This document shows, piece by piece, positions 54,886 through 64,000 of a stretch of 64,000 nucleotides of DNA. The notes under the pieces were generated by a model. It was given only the letters and a program-made list of their open reading frames with translations, made no database searches and had not been told where the DNA came from. The stretch covers positions 1-64,000 of the forward strand of contig CAJNDO010000009.1 of assembly GCA_905221545.1 (NCBI GenBank), read 5' to 3'. How positions within the stretch are numbered: the stretch's first letter is position 1; each line of letters opens with the position of its first letter. Position numbers and translations under genes: made by a program. Source of the DNA: a bacterium. GTDB taxonomy: Bacteria; Bacillota; Bacilli; Lactobacillales; Streptococcaceae.

Positions 54886-55146
54886 ATGTCTGAAAAACAA
54901 ATGAAAGTTTTAGGTTGGCTAGCGACCTTCATGTCCGTTATGATGTATGTGTCTTACTTCCCACAAATCATGAATAATCTTGCCGGTCAAAAAGGGAATT
55001 TTATCCAGCCCTTGGTTGCAGCTATCAACTGTAGTCTTTGGGTTTACTACGGTCTTTTCAAAAAGGAAAGAGATATTCCCCTTGTTGCTGCCAATGCACC
55101 TGGTATCGTGTTTGGTCTAGTAACGGCTATCACAGCTTTGATTTAA
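54886..55146 (+). CDS. SemiSWEET sugar transporter
   Basis: The 86-residue protein starts at the ATG at 54886; an in-frame TTG at 54880 is unlikely. It has three membrane helices (about 8-24, 38-55, 64-85), with the PQ-type SYFPQIMNNLAGQKG and the conserved INCSLWVYYGLFKK, both typical of bacterial SemiSWEETs. These proteins dimerise to form a sugar uniporter. The substrate is unknown; bacterial members move sucrose or glucose. The RBS is AAAGAGGT. A terminator follows and the gene lies just before the broken glycosidase gene. Confidence 0.9.
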   Translation: MSEKQMKVLGWLATFMSVMMYVSYFPQIMNNLAGQKGNFIQPLVAAINCSLWVYYGLFKKERDIPLVAANAPGIVFGLVTAITALI

Positions 55147-55173
55147 AAAGAAGACTGGTTTCAGTCTTTTTTT
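55145..55173 (+). terminator. Terminator after SemiSWEET gene
   Basis: AAGACTG and CAGTCTT form a stem with loop GTTT, in an A-rich then T-rich context (AAAAAGAAGACTG...TTTTTTTC). Confidence 0.85.
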
Positions 55174-55266
55174 CGTACATGTAAGCAAGAACAGTACCAT
55201 CATTACCCAGATACTTCCAAACTTTTTATCTCCTTTTTAGTATAATAGAAGTAATAAATCAAGTGA

Positions 55267-56716
<1,450 letters not shown>

Positions 56717-56797
56717 AGCACATTTGTTCACTATTTTTATAAAATCTTCTCCCTACTTTATATAATAGGAAAAAGAGTTCAATTAGACCTAGCTTTT

Positions 56798-56806
56798 TGC
56801 TATAAT
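56798..56806 (+). promoter_or_regulatory. Extended -10 promoter of manA
   Basis: TGCTATAAT lies 31 bp before the ATG at 56837. It is preceded by AGACCT-type A/T-rich sequence without a good -35. The RBS is CAGGAGATC. Confidence 0.6.
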
Positions 56807-56836
56807 GAGGGAAGAAAAATCAGACAGGAGATCAAG

Positions 56837-57781
56837 ATGTCAGAACCATTATTTTTACAATCAGTTATGCAAGAAAAAATCTGGGGTGGAACCAAGCTAC
56901 GTGATGAGTTTGGCTACGATATTCCAAGTGAAAAAATCGGAGAATATTGGGCCATCTCAGCTCACCCAAATGGTGTCTCTAAAGTTGCAAATGGTCGCTA
57001 CGAGGGAACAGACCTAGCTACTTTGTATGCGGAACACCGTGAGTTGTTTGGCAATCGTCCAGAACCTGTATTTCCACTTTTGACCAAAATCCTCGATGCC
57101 AACGACTGGCTCAGTGTCCAAGTTCACCCAGACGATGCCTATGGACTAGAGCATGAAGGCGAGCTTGGAAAAACAGAATGCTGGTATATTATCGCTGCAG
57201 ACGAAGGTTCAGAGATTATCTACGGTCACAATGCCAAGTCAAAAGAAGAACTCCGCCAGCAAATCGAGGACAAGAACTGGGATGCCTTGCTGACAAAAGT
57301 GCCTGTTAAGGCCGGAGATTTCTTCTATGTACCAAGTGGGACTATGCACGCTATTGGTGCAGGTATTTTAATCCTTGAAACACAACAATCTAGCGACACA
57401 ACCTACCGTGTCTATGACTTTGACCGTAAGGATAATAATGGCAACTTGCGTGAACTTCACCTTGAAAAATCTATCGATGTTTTGAACATTGGCGAGCCTG
57501 CTAATAGCCGTCCTGTAACTGTTAAAGCAGATGATTTGCGTTCAACTTTACTTGTCTCTAATGATTTCTTTGCAGTTTACAAGTGGGAAATTAATGGGAA
57601 AGTTGACTTTGAAAAGACAGCTGACTACAGCTTGTTCAGTGTCTTGGCTGGTCAAGGTCAACTAACTGTTGACGGGAAAAACTATCCAATTCAAAAAGGT
57701 AGCCACTTTATCCTACCAAGTGATGTTGAAGCTTGGACCCTAGAAGGGCAAGGCTTGGAATTGATTGTTAGTCATCCATAA
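56837..57781 (+). CDS. manA: Mannose-6-phosphate isomerase (class I)
   Basis: The 314-residue zinc enzyme interconverts mannose-6-phosphate and fructose-6-phosphate. Landmarks are IWGGTKLRDEFGY, GEYWAISAHPNG, LSVQVHPDDAYGLEHEGELGKTECWYI (metal-binding QVHPDD and E residues), and FFYVPSGTMHAIGAGILILETQQSSD. Its length matches the short Firmicute type. It stands between the damaged glycosidase gene and the convergent sodium symporter gene, with a bidirectional terminator after it. Confidence 0.95.
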   Translation: MSEPLFLQSVMQEKIWGGTKLRDEFGYDIPSEKIGEYWAISAHPNGVSKVANGRYEGTDLATLYAEHRELFGNRPEPVFPLLTKILDANDWLSVQVHPDDAYGLEHEGELGKTECWYIIAADEGSEIIYGHNAKSKEELRQQIEDKNWDALLTKVPVKAGDFFYVPSGTMHAIGAGILILETQQSSDTTYRVYDFDRKDNNGNLRELHLEKSIDVLNIGEPANSRPVTVKADDLRSTLLVSNDFFAVYKWEINGKVDFEKTADYSLFSVLAGQGQLTVDGKNYPIQKGSHFILPSDVEAWTLEGQGLELIVSHP

Positions 57782-57786
57782 CAAAT

Positions 57787-57819
57787 AAAGGACCTGAGTT
57801 TATTACTCAAGTCCTTTTT
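57787..57819. terminator. Bidirectional terminator between manA and the symporter gene
   Basis: AAAGGACCTGAGT pairs with ACTCAAGTCCTTT around TTATT with one mismatch, followed by TTTTT. It sits between two convergent genes. Confidence 0.85.
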
Positions 57820-57821
57820 GA

Positions 57822-59162
57822 TTACATAAATTGGGCGATGAAGACCACGATGATGATAATTGGAATGATAAAACGAAGAAGGAAGAGCCAGACTTGGAAA
57901 AGTCCTTGTTTCCATGCTCGTTCATCAAGATGGAGTTCCTCCATAGCAAGAGCCTTTTTGAAGATATAGCCTGTAAAGAGAGAAAGGCAGAGGGCTCCAA
58001 ATGGCATGAGGAGATTGGAAACCAAGAAATCCATAGCGTCAAAGAAGGTCTTCCCAAAGATGTGAACATCTGCCATAACACCGTAAGATAGGGCTGAAGG
58101 AATTCCAAAGACAAAGGTCAAGATTCCTAAAATGGTGCTCCACTTGGCACGCTGACTGTTGTCCTGATTGGTGATATTGCCCACATTAATTTCCAACATC
58201 ACGACAGAAGAAGTGACCGTCGCAAAGAGGAAGAGCAAGAGGAAAAGGATGTAGAAAATGGTTCCAAAAGGCATCTTGTCAAAGAGTTGAGGCAAGACGA
58301 TAAACAGCAGGCTTGGTCCCCCTTCAGACTGGATATTGAAGGCTGACATGGCTGGGAAAATGGCGAGACCTGCCATGATGGATACCGAGATATTCATGGC
58401 TACGATGGAGATTCCTGATTGAACCAGATTAGTTTTCTTGTCCAAGTAAGAAGCATAGGTCAGCATGGCTGTCACCCCTAGTGAGAGGGCAAAGAAAGAT
58501 TGTCCCAGAGCGTAGAGGAGACCAGCGCTGGTCAGTTTTGAAAAGTCTGGTTTGAGGAAGTAAAGAACCCCTTCCATGGCATTTGGCAAGCTGAGAGAGC
58601 GCCCGATGATGACAACAAAGATGATAAAGAGTAGAGGCATCATAACCTTAGAAGCTCTTTCAATCCCTTTTTGAACCCCACGTGATACAATAAAGATATT
58701 CAATAGGATAAAGGCAGCTTGAGCTCCTAGGGCAATGGATGGATTTGAAATGATTGAAGTAAATAACTGAGCATAATCACCCGTTCCGCCAAGTTGGAAC
58801 AATTTCCCGAACTCAATACCCAGATAAACCAGAATCCATCCCCCGATAACACTGTAGAAAGATAAGAGGATAAAAAGGGCAAAGGCACCAATCCAACCGA
58901 TAAAGTTGTACTTACTATTGTTACCAAGTTTTCCAAAGGTTTTGATTGCTGAAACGCCAGCACTTCGACCGAGGGCAAACTCAGCTAGCAAAAGGGGGAA
59001 ACCGATTAAAATAGTGGAGATGAGAAAGACAAGTAAAAAGCTTCCTCCACCGTTAGCAGCAGTCATGTAGGGGAATTTCCAAACGGCTCCAAGTCCGATG
59101 GCTGAACCAGCAGATGCTAGGATAAAGCCCAGTTTAGAACCCCATTGCGATTTTTCAGACAT
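57822..59162 (-). CDS. Neurotransmitter:sodium symporter (NSS) family transporter
   Basis: The 446-residue membrane protein has about 11-12 helices. The NSS signature is at the N-terminus: WGSKLGFILASAGSAIGLGAVWKFPYMTAANGGG holds the unwound helix 1 that binds Na+ and the substrate amine. It starts at the ATG at 59160-59162, because the upstream in-frame extension to 59225 has no signal or family match. Bacterial relatives (LeuT, MhsT, TnaT) carry amino acids such as leucine or tryptophan; the substrate here is unknown. It reads toward manA and ends at the shared terminator. Confidence 0.92.
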   Translation of the reverse strand: MSEKSQWGSKLGFILASAGSAIGLGAVWKFPYMTAANGGGSFLLVFLISTILIGFPLLLAEFALGRSAGVSAIKTFGKLGNNSKYNFIGWIGAFALFILLSFYSVIGGWILVYLGIEFGKLFQLGGTGDYAQLFTSIISNPSIALGAQAAFILLNIFIVSRGVQKGIERASKVMMPLLFIIFVVIIGRSLSLPNAMEGVLYFLKPDFSKLTSAGLLYALGQSFFALSLGVTAMLTYASYLDKKTNLVQSGISIVAMNISVSIMAGLAIFPAMSAFNIQSEGGPSLLFIVLPQLFDKMPFGTIFYILFLLLFLFATVTSSVVMLEINVGNITNQDNSQRAKWSTILGILTFVFGIPSALSYGVMADVHIFGKTFFDAMDFLVSNLLMPFGALCLSLFTGYIFKKALAMEELHLDERAWKQGLFQVWLFLLRFIIPIIIIVVFIAQFM

Positions 59163-59345
59163 AGTTAAACTCCTAAAATTAGTATTACAAAAGAAAAAGC
59201 TACTGCCCTTGGCAAATAGCCTCATACGTACTCAAAATGAGCCTTTCTTTTGATTGATAGACTTGACTATCCTATCATGTTTTCTAAGGTCTGTCAAGAA
59301 AACCATTTTCATGTTATGATAAAGTAAAAAATTTCGCAAAAACGC

Positions 59346-59376
59346 TTGACTCTGACCTAAGGGGAGGGGTTATACT
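59346..59376 (+). promoter_or_regulatory. MerR-type promoter with 19-bp spacer
   Basis: TTGACT (59346-59351) and TATACT (59371-59376) are separated by 19 bp, the long spacer recognised by MerR-family activators. The spacer CTGACCTAAGGGGAGGGGT contains only an imperfect dyad. It lies 127 bp before the regulator's ATG, with a BOX element in the leader. Autoregulation is likely. Confidence 0.65.
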
Positions 59377-59383
59377 ATCATTG

Positions 59384-59491
59384 TAATACTCTTCGAAAAT
59401 CAAATTCAAACCACGTCAGCGTCGCCTTACCGTACTCAAGTACAGCCTGCGGCTAGCTTCCTAGTTTGCTCTTTGATTTTCATTGAGTATA
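59384..59491 (+). repeat. BOX element (A-C, no boxB) in the merR leader
   Basis: It begins AATACTCTTCGAAAATCAAA and ends GATTTTCATTGAGTAT. The gene's RBS AAGGAGG starts at the last base. A second BOX of the same type lies in inverted orientation at 60234-60338 and, from my comparison of the two, differs at about eight positions. Confidence 0.92.
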
Positions 59492-59502
59492 AGGAGGAAA
59501 TC

Positions 59503-60243
59503 ATGTACCATATAAAAGAAGCTGCGCAGCTTTCAGGTGTCTCTGTCAAGACCCTGCACCACTACGATAAGATAGGACTTTTGGTTCCTTTAAAGTCGGA
59601 CAACGGCTATCGAACCTACAGTCAGGAGGATTTGGAACGCCTTCAGGTCATTCTTTATTATAAATATCTAGGTTTTTCTTTAGAAAAAATAGCAGAGCTA
59701 TTAAAGGAAGAAAAGACAAATTTATTGCCCCATCTGACCAGACAGTTGGACTATTTGACTCGAGAAAGACAACATCTGGATACCTTGATTTCCACCTTGC
59801 AAAAAACCATTCAAGAACAAAAAGGAGAAAGAAAAATGAGCATTCAAGAGAAATTTGCTGGATTTAACTACCAAGACCATCAAAAATACCACCAAGAGGC
59901 GGTAGAGAAGTATGGACAAGAAGTTATGGATCAAGCGCTGGAGCGCCAAAAAGGTCACGAAGACGAGGCTACGGTTGCCTTTAACCAAGTCTTTCAAGCC
60001 TTGGCACAAAATCTCCAAGCTGGTCTGCCTGTAACAGCAGCCGAAAATCAAGAAGAAGCCGCTAAACTCTTGCAAGCCATTCGTAGTTATGGATTTGACT
60101 GCTCTATTGAGGTATTCGGTCATATTGGTAAAGGCTACGTCTATAATCCAGAGTTTAAGGAAAACATTGATAAATTTGGTTCTGGAACAGCCCAGTATAC
60201 ATCAGATGTTATTGCCCACTATGTCCAAACTCATACTCAATGA
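59503..60243 (+). CDS. MerR/TipA-type transcriptional regulator
   Basis: The 246-residue protein has an N-terminal MerR winged HTH (MYHIKEAAQLSGVSVKTLHHYDKIGLLVP, residues 1-29) and a coiled-coil dimer region at about 75-108. A TipAS-like antibiotic-recognition domain follows at about 115-245 (FAGFNYQDHQKYHQEAVEKYG, AIRSYGFDCSIEVFGHIGKGYVY). TipA-type proteins sense small hydrophobic ligands and activate their own or transporter genes. The ATG at 59503 is chosen because AAGGAGG lies five bases upstream; a longer reading from 59473 would run through the BOX. The stop TGA at 60241-60243 lies inside the downstream BOX. Confidence 0.92.
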   Translation: MYHIKEAAQLSGVSVKTLHHYDKIGLLVPLKSDNGYRTYSQEDLERLQVILYYKYLGFSLEKIAELLKEEKTNLLPHLTRQLDYLTRERQHLDTLISTLQKTIQEQKGERKMSIQEKFAGFNYQDHQKYHQEAVEKYGQEVMDQALERQKGHEDEATVAFNQVFQALAQNLQAGLPVTAAENQEEAAKLLQAIRSYGFDCSIEVFGHIGKGYVYNPEFKENIDKFGSGTAQYTSDVIAHYVQTHTQ

Positions 60244-60338
60244 AAATCAAAAAGCAAATTAGGAAACTAGCCGCAGGCTGTACTTGAGTACGGCAAGACG
60301 ACGTTGACGCAGTTTGAATTTGATTTTCGAAGAGTATC
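60234..60338 (-). repeat. Inverted BOX element (A-C) overlapping the merR stop
   Basis: On the minus strand this is the BOX order A then C, so on the plus strand it reads TACTCAATGAAAATCAAA...TTTTCGAAGAGTAT. The gene's last codons (H-T-Q-stop) are read from its boxC end. It is complementary, with few mismatches, to the BOX at 59384-59491. Confidence 0.92.
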
Positions 60339-60347
60339 AGACCAAAT

Positions 60348-60376
60348 AAAATCGGAGGAGTGATCTTCCGATTTTT
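60348..60376. terminator. Bidirectional terminator after merR
   Basis: AAAATCGGA and TCCGATTTT form a stem with loop GGAGTGATCT, followed by T-rich sequence. It also serves the DUF1697 gene on the other strand. Confidence 0.8.
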
Positions 60377-60390
60377 ACTAAATTCAAGTA

Positions 60391-60912
60391 CTACTTGCTT
60401 AATAATTTTTCTACCACATTTAGTTTTCGCATGGTCAAATCTACATTGAAAAGTTTTTCAAGATAGTTAGTATTGAGCTTTTTTTGTTTTGCAGTTCTAG
60501 GGAGATAGAGGTAGAGACAATGGTTACCGACACAAATTTCTTCTTCACCGTAATCAATTTTTAATTTTTCTAAAGGAAGACTTTGAATAGGTTCTTGATA
60601 AAAAATCACGTGTACACGGTCATAAAGATAGTGTTCTCCAAACGGATTTTCTTGGACAATGTTTTTAAAAATGTCCTTATTCTTAATGATTATTTTGAGA
60701 TCGGCTTCAATCTTTTCCTTTATTAGAGTATGAACCTGTTCTCGTATTTCTTCGAGAGCTAAGTTACTTTCAAGAATAATATTTCCACTTTGAATATAAG
60801 TTCGAACTTGTTGAAAACCAGCTTCTGTCAAGATATCTACTAGATAAGACATTTTAGGGATAGCATTTTTTCCATTAGGAGTCACTCCCCTTAGCAAGAT
60901 AATATGTTCCAA
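60391..60912 (-). CDS. DUF1697 family protein
   Basis: The 173-residue cytosolic protein has the family opening ILLRGVTPNGKNAIPKMSYLVDILTEAGFQQVRTYIQSGNIILES, in which a beta-strand is followed by the conserved SGN(I/V). The first residues read MEHIILLRGV. The function is unknown; some structures show a ferredoxin-like fold. The ATG is at 60910-60912, after AAGGAAGT on the minus strand. It is upstream of the merR terminator and divergent in no case: it reads left, after the flavoprotein gene that also reads left, so co-transcription with it is possible. Confidence 0.85.
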   Translation of the reverse strand: MEHIILLRGVTPNGKNAIPKMSYLVDILTEAGFQQVRTYIQSGNIILESNLALEEIREQVHTLIKEKIEADLKIIIKNKDIFKNIVQENPFGEHYLYDRVHVIFYQEPIQSLPLEKLKIDYGEEEICVGNHCLYLYLPRTAKQKKLNTNYLEKLFNVDLTMRKLNVVEKLLSK

Positions 60913-60960
60913 AGGACTTCCTTTCTTTTGGGGCGGATTGTTTCGTTTAGTAATGTATAT

Positions 60961-62180
<1,220 letters not shown>

Positions 62181-62191
62181 CAAGAATGCAA

Positions 62192-63037
62192 TTAATCAAT
62201 TTCATATCCCATCAGCAAACCGCCATCTTCTGCATAGAAACTGCAGAGACCAGATGTTGGGAGAATTTTAATATCCGCTTGTGGGAAGGTTTCACGGATT
62301 CGCTCTGAGAGCTGTTGGCAACATTTCTCGTTATTGCGTTGGGCCATGACAACACGGCCTCCAGCATATCCAGCTTTTATCAACTCTTCATAGGCTGCCT
62401 GAATCGATTTCTTTGGACCTCGTGCTTTTTGTAGTAGTTCGAGAGTTCCGGTTTCACTAGCTTCTCCAACCATACGGATGTTGAGAAGGCCAACGACTGT
62501 ACCGATAAGCTTGCTCAAACGGCCGTTCTTCACCAAGTTATCGACTTTGGCTAGAACAAAGAGCAACTTGGTTTTTTCTTGATAAGCAGTTATAGCTTCA
62601 ACCACTTCTTCAAAAGATAGGCCCTGGTCAATCAAGTCATTTAATTTTTCTACGAGCAAGTCAACTTCCCCACCAGCAGACAAACTATCAATCACATGAA
62701 TCTTAGTGTCAGGATGTTCTTCCAGATAAATATTCTTGGCTAGTTGAGCACTATTGTGACTGCCAGAAAGAGTACCAGTGATGGTTACTAGGAAAATGTT
62801 TTTGGCTCCTTCAAATGCTCGCAAATAATCATCTGGGCTTGGACAAGCTGATTTTGAAGCTTCTGCGGTTGCATACATGGTTTCCATCATTTGGTCAATG
62901 TCAAGACTGGCATCATCAACAAAGACCTGATCAGCTACTTGAATGGTTAAGGGGACACTTACAAAGGTTGTATCAATAGCTGGTGTCTCCAGCTGACGAT
63001 AATCACAACCAGAGTCAGCAATAATCTTCCAAGTCAT
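62192..63037 (-). CDS. DegV family fatty-acid-binding protein
   Basis: The 281-residue cytosolic protein has the DegV fold: IIADSGCDY at the N-terminus, SVPLTIQVADQVFVDDASLDID, SACPSPDDYLRAFEGAKNIFLVTITGTLSGSHNSA with the Thr and Ser that contact the fatty acid carboxylate, and HVIDSLSAGGEVDLLVEKL. DegV/FakB proteins deliver fatty acids to the FakA kinase. The ATG at 63035-63037 follows AGAATTTC on the minus strand. It is divergent from the TetR regulator gene, with 124 bp between starts. Confidence 0.93.
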   Translation of the reverse strand: MTWKIIADSGCDYRQLETPAIDTTFVSVPLTIQVADQVFVDDASLDIDQMMETMYATAEASKSACPSPDDYLRAFEGAKNIFLVTITGTLSGSHNSAQLAKNIYLEEHPDTKIHVIDSLSAGGEVDLLVEKLNDLIDQGLSFEEVVEAITAYQEKTKLLFVLAKVDNLVKNGRLSKLIGTVVGLLNIRMVGEASETGTLELLQKARGPKKSIQAAYEELIKAGYAGGRVVMAQRNNEKCCQQLSERIRETFPQADIKILPTSGLCSFYAEDGGLLMGYEID

Positions 63038-63161
63038 AGAAATTCTCCATCTTTGTCAGTTATACATTGACAAAGGTTCTGTCTTTTTTTACAATTATAT
63101 CATGAAAACCCTTGAAACAAAAGCCTCATCCGTCTGTTGTGACAAGTAGAAAGAAAATGTT

Positions 63162-63719
63162 ATGTCTGAACGTAGAATCTCTGAAAAGTCTCTTGAAAAT
63201 CTCAGAAAATCAAACCAAGAATCCAATTTATTAACCAGAGAAGCCATTGAAACAGCCCTCTTGCAACTCTTGGAAAAAAAGGACCTGACCAAGATTAGTA
63301 TTTCTGAATTGGTCAAACGTGCAGGTGTTTCGCGTGCGGCCTTTTACCGCAATTATGATTCCAAAGAGGAGATTTTAGAAAGCGTCTTTAAACGGAGTGT
63401 CCATAATATCATGGAACAGCTGCATCATTACGATCTAAAGACAGACCTTTATCTGGTATGGGTTCACCTTTTCCGGGAGGCAAGAAAGGAAGCCAGAGTG
63501 ATTCAATTGGCCTTGGATTACCATCTGGAAAAAATCTTTGTCCAAGCCATGCAGGAATTTCTAGAAAAATACCATGGAAAATCAAAAGGTGTCAGCTCTT
63601 ATCTTCATTCCTTCTGGAGTTCAGCCATTGTATCTGTTCTCCTAAAATGGATCAAGGATGGCATGAAGGTACCAGCTGAAAAGATTGCGGATTTAGGTTT
63701 ACCATTTTTTAAAAAATAG
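63162..63719 (+). CDS. TetR/AcrR-family regulator
   Basis: The 185-residue regulator begins MSERRISEKSLENLRKSN and has the TetR HTH at about 22-70 (AIETALLQLLEKKDLTKISISELVKRAGVSRAAFYRNYDSKEEIL). A helical C-terminal ligand-binding domain follows (DUF/TetR_C_7-like), ending KIADLGLPFFKK. The ATG at 63162 lacks a strong Shine-Dalgarno (AAAATGTT). The gene is divergent from degV, and its target is not known. Its stop is 18 bp before the dCMP deaminase gene. Confidence 0.88.
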   Translation: MSERRISEKSLENLRKSNQESNLLTREAIETALLQLLEKKDLTKISISELVKRAGVSRAAFYRNYDSKEEILESVFKRSVHNIMEQLHHYDLKTDLYLVWVHLFREARKEARVIQLALDYHLEKIFVQAMQEFLEKYHGKSKGVSSYLHSFWSSAIVSVLLKWIKDGMKVPAEKIADLGLPFFKK

Positions 63720-63737
63720 AGAAAAAGGAGAAGAGAT

Positions 63738-64000
63738 ATGACTGAAAAAAGACTAGCCTGGGATGAGTATTTTGCAGCCCAAGCCCTACTGATTGCCAAT
63801 CGTTCCACTTGTAAACGTGCCAAAGTGGGCGCGATTCTGGTAAAGGATAATAAGGTGATTTCCACTGGCTACAATGGTTCGGTGTCAGGGACTGAGCATT
63901 GTATTGACCACGAATGTCTGGTCATTGAAGGCCACTGTGTTCGCACCCTTCACGCTGAGGTTAATGCCATTCTCCAGGGGGCTGAACGTGGTGTTCCTAA
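63738..64000 (+). CDS. Deoxycytidylate deaminase, 3' part outside the window
   Basis: The first 87 residues of a zinc-dependent cytidine deaminase-fold protein run to the window edge without a stop. Family segments are AWDEYFAAQALLIANRSTCKRAKVGAILVKDNKVISTGYNGSVSGTEHC, and the catalytic LHAEVNAILQGAERG (HAE, the zinc histidine and the proton-shuttle Glu), ready for a downstream PCxxC. It makes dUMP from dCMP, which feeds thymidylate synthase. AAAAGGAGAAGAG lies before the ATG at 63738-63740. Its location directly after the TetR gene suggests a shared transcript. Confidence 0.92.
   Translation, partial: MTEKRLAWDEYFAAQALLIANRSTCKRAKVGAILVKDNKVISTGYNGSVSGTEHCIDHECLVIEGHCVRTLHAEVNAILQGAERGVP

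Overview
The window is a 64 kb stretch of low-GC chromosome from a mitis-group streptococcus, either Streptococcus pneumoniae or a very close relative (S. pseudopneumoniae, S. mitis). The evidence is the combination of BOX repeat elements, choline-binding repeat proteins, a YSIRK/LPXTG zinc metalloprotease of the ZmpB type, the CcdA2-thioredoxin-MsrAB2 operon, the CopY-CupA-CopA copper operon and the pyruvate oxidase SpxB. No rRNA, tRNA, prophage or CRISPR array was seen. Locus comparisons to strain TIGR4 are from memory, not from a search.

Layout. 1-7.0 kb is an accessory surface-protein locus. A divergent Rgg/MutR regulator faces a likely four-gene operon (LPXTG coiled-coil protein with a SEC10/PgrA-like core, two lipoproteins, a choline-binding protein), and two palindromes lie in the intergenic promoter region. 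7.0-12.3 kb holds a GNAT acetyltransferase, NAD salvage genes pncB-nadE, a tandemly duplicated terminator block, a RimL-type acetyltransferase, and an Rpn/PD-(D/E)XK nuclease gene followed by a broken partial copy of itself. 12.3-14.8 kb is the extracellular methionine sulfoxide repair operon. 14.8-23.9 kb is a two-component system (TCS09/ZmpRS type), a DUF436 gene and the 1977-residue ZmpB. 23.9-29.7 kb carries pabB(C), a hydrolase, an Excalibur/choline-binding/DD-carboxypeptidase protein, glucokinase and thyA. 29.7-39.2 kb is housekeeping: a small DUF3042 protein, miaA, hflX, rnz, an SDR oxidoreductase, a LysR regulator, yqgQ, a rhodanese-like protein, an RsuA-family synthase and typA. 39.3-44.6 kb has murD-murG-divIB and a PyrR-attenuated pyrF-pyrE operon.

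44.6-47.6 kb (minus strand) is a polar amino acid ABC transporter. 47.8-54.3 kb combines lactate oxidase, the copper efflux operon and pyruvate oxidase, linking H2O2 production and copper/redox handling; lactate oxidase, pyruvate oxidase and glucokinase all have cre-like sites upstream. 54.3-57.8 kb has a VOC protein, a SemiSWEET sugar transporter, a frameshifted family-1 glycosidase and manA. 57.8-64 kb has an NSS-family sodium symporter, a MerR/TipA-type regulator bracketed by two inverted BOX elements, a DUF1697 protein, a BaiN-type flavoprotein, DegV, a TetR regulator and the start of a dCMP deaminase gene cut by the window edge.

Most novel-looking points: the Rgg-linked operon that uses three different surface-anchoring chemistries; the inverted BOX pair that brackets the merR gene, supplies its stop codon and could pair the 5' and 3' ends of its mRNA; an apparently leaderless pabB; a one-base frameshift in the glycosidase; the Rpn remnant; and several junctions that differ from the TIGR4 gene order as I recall it.
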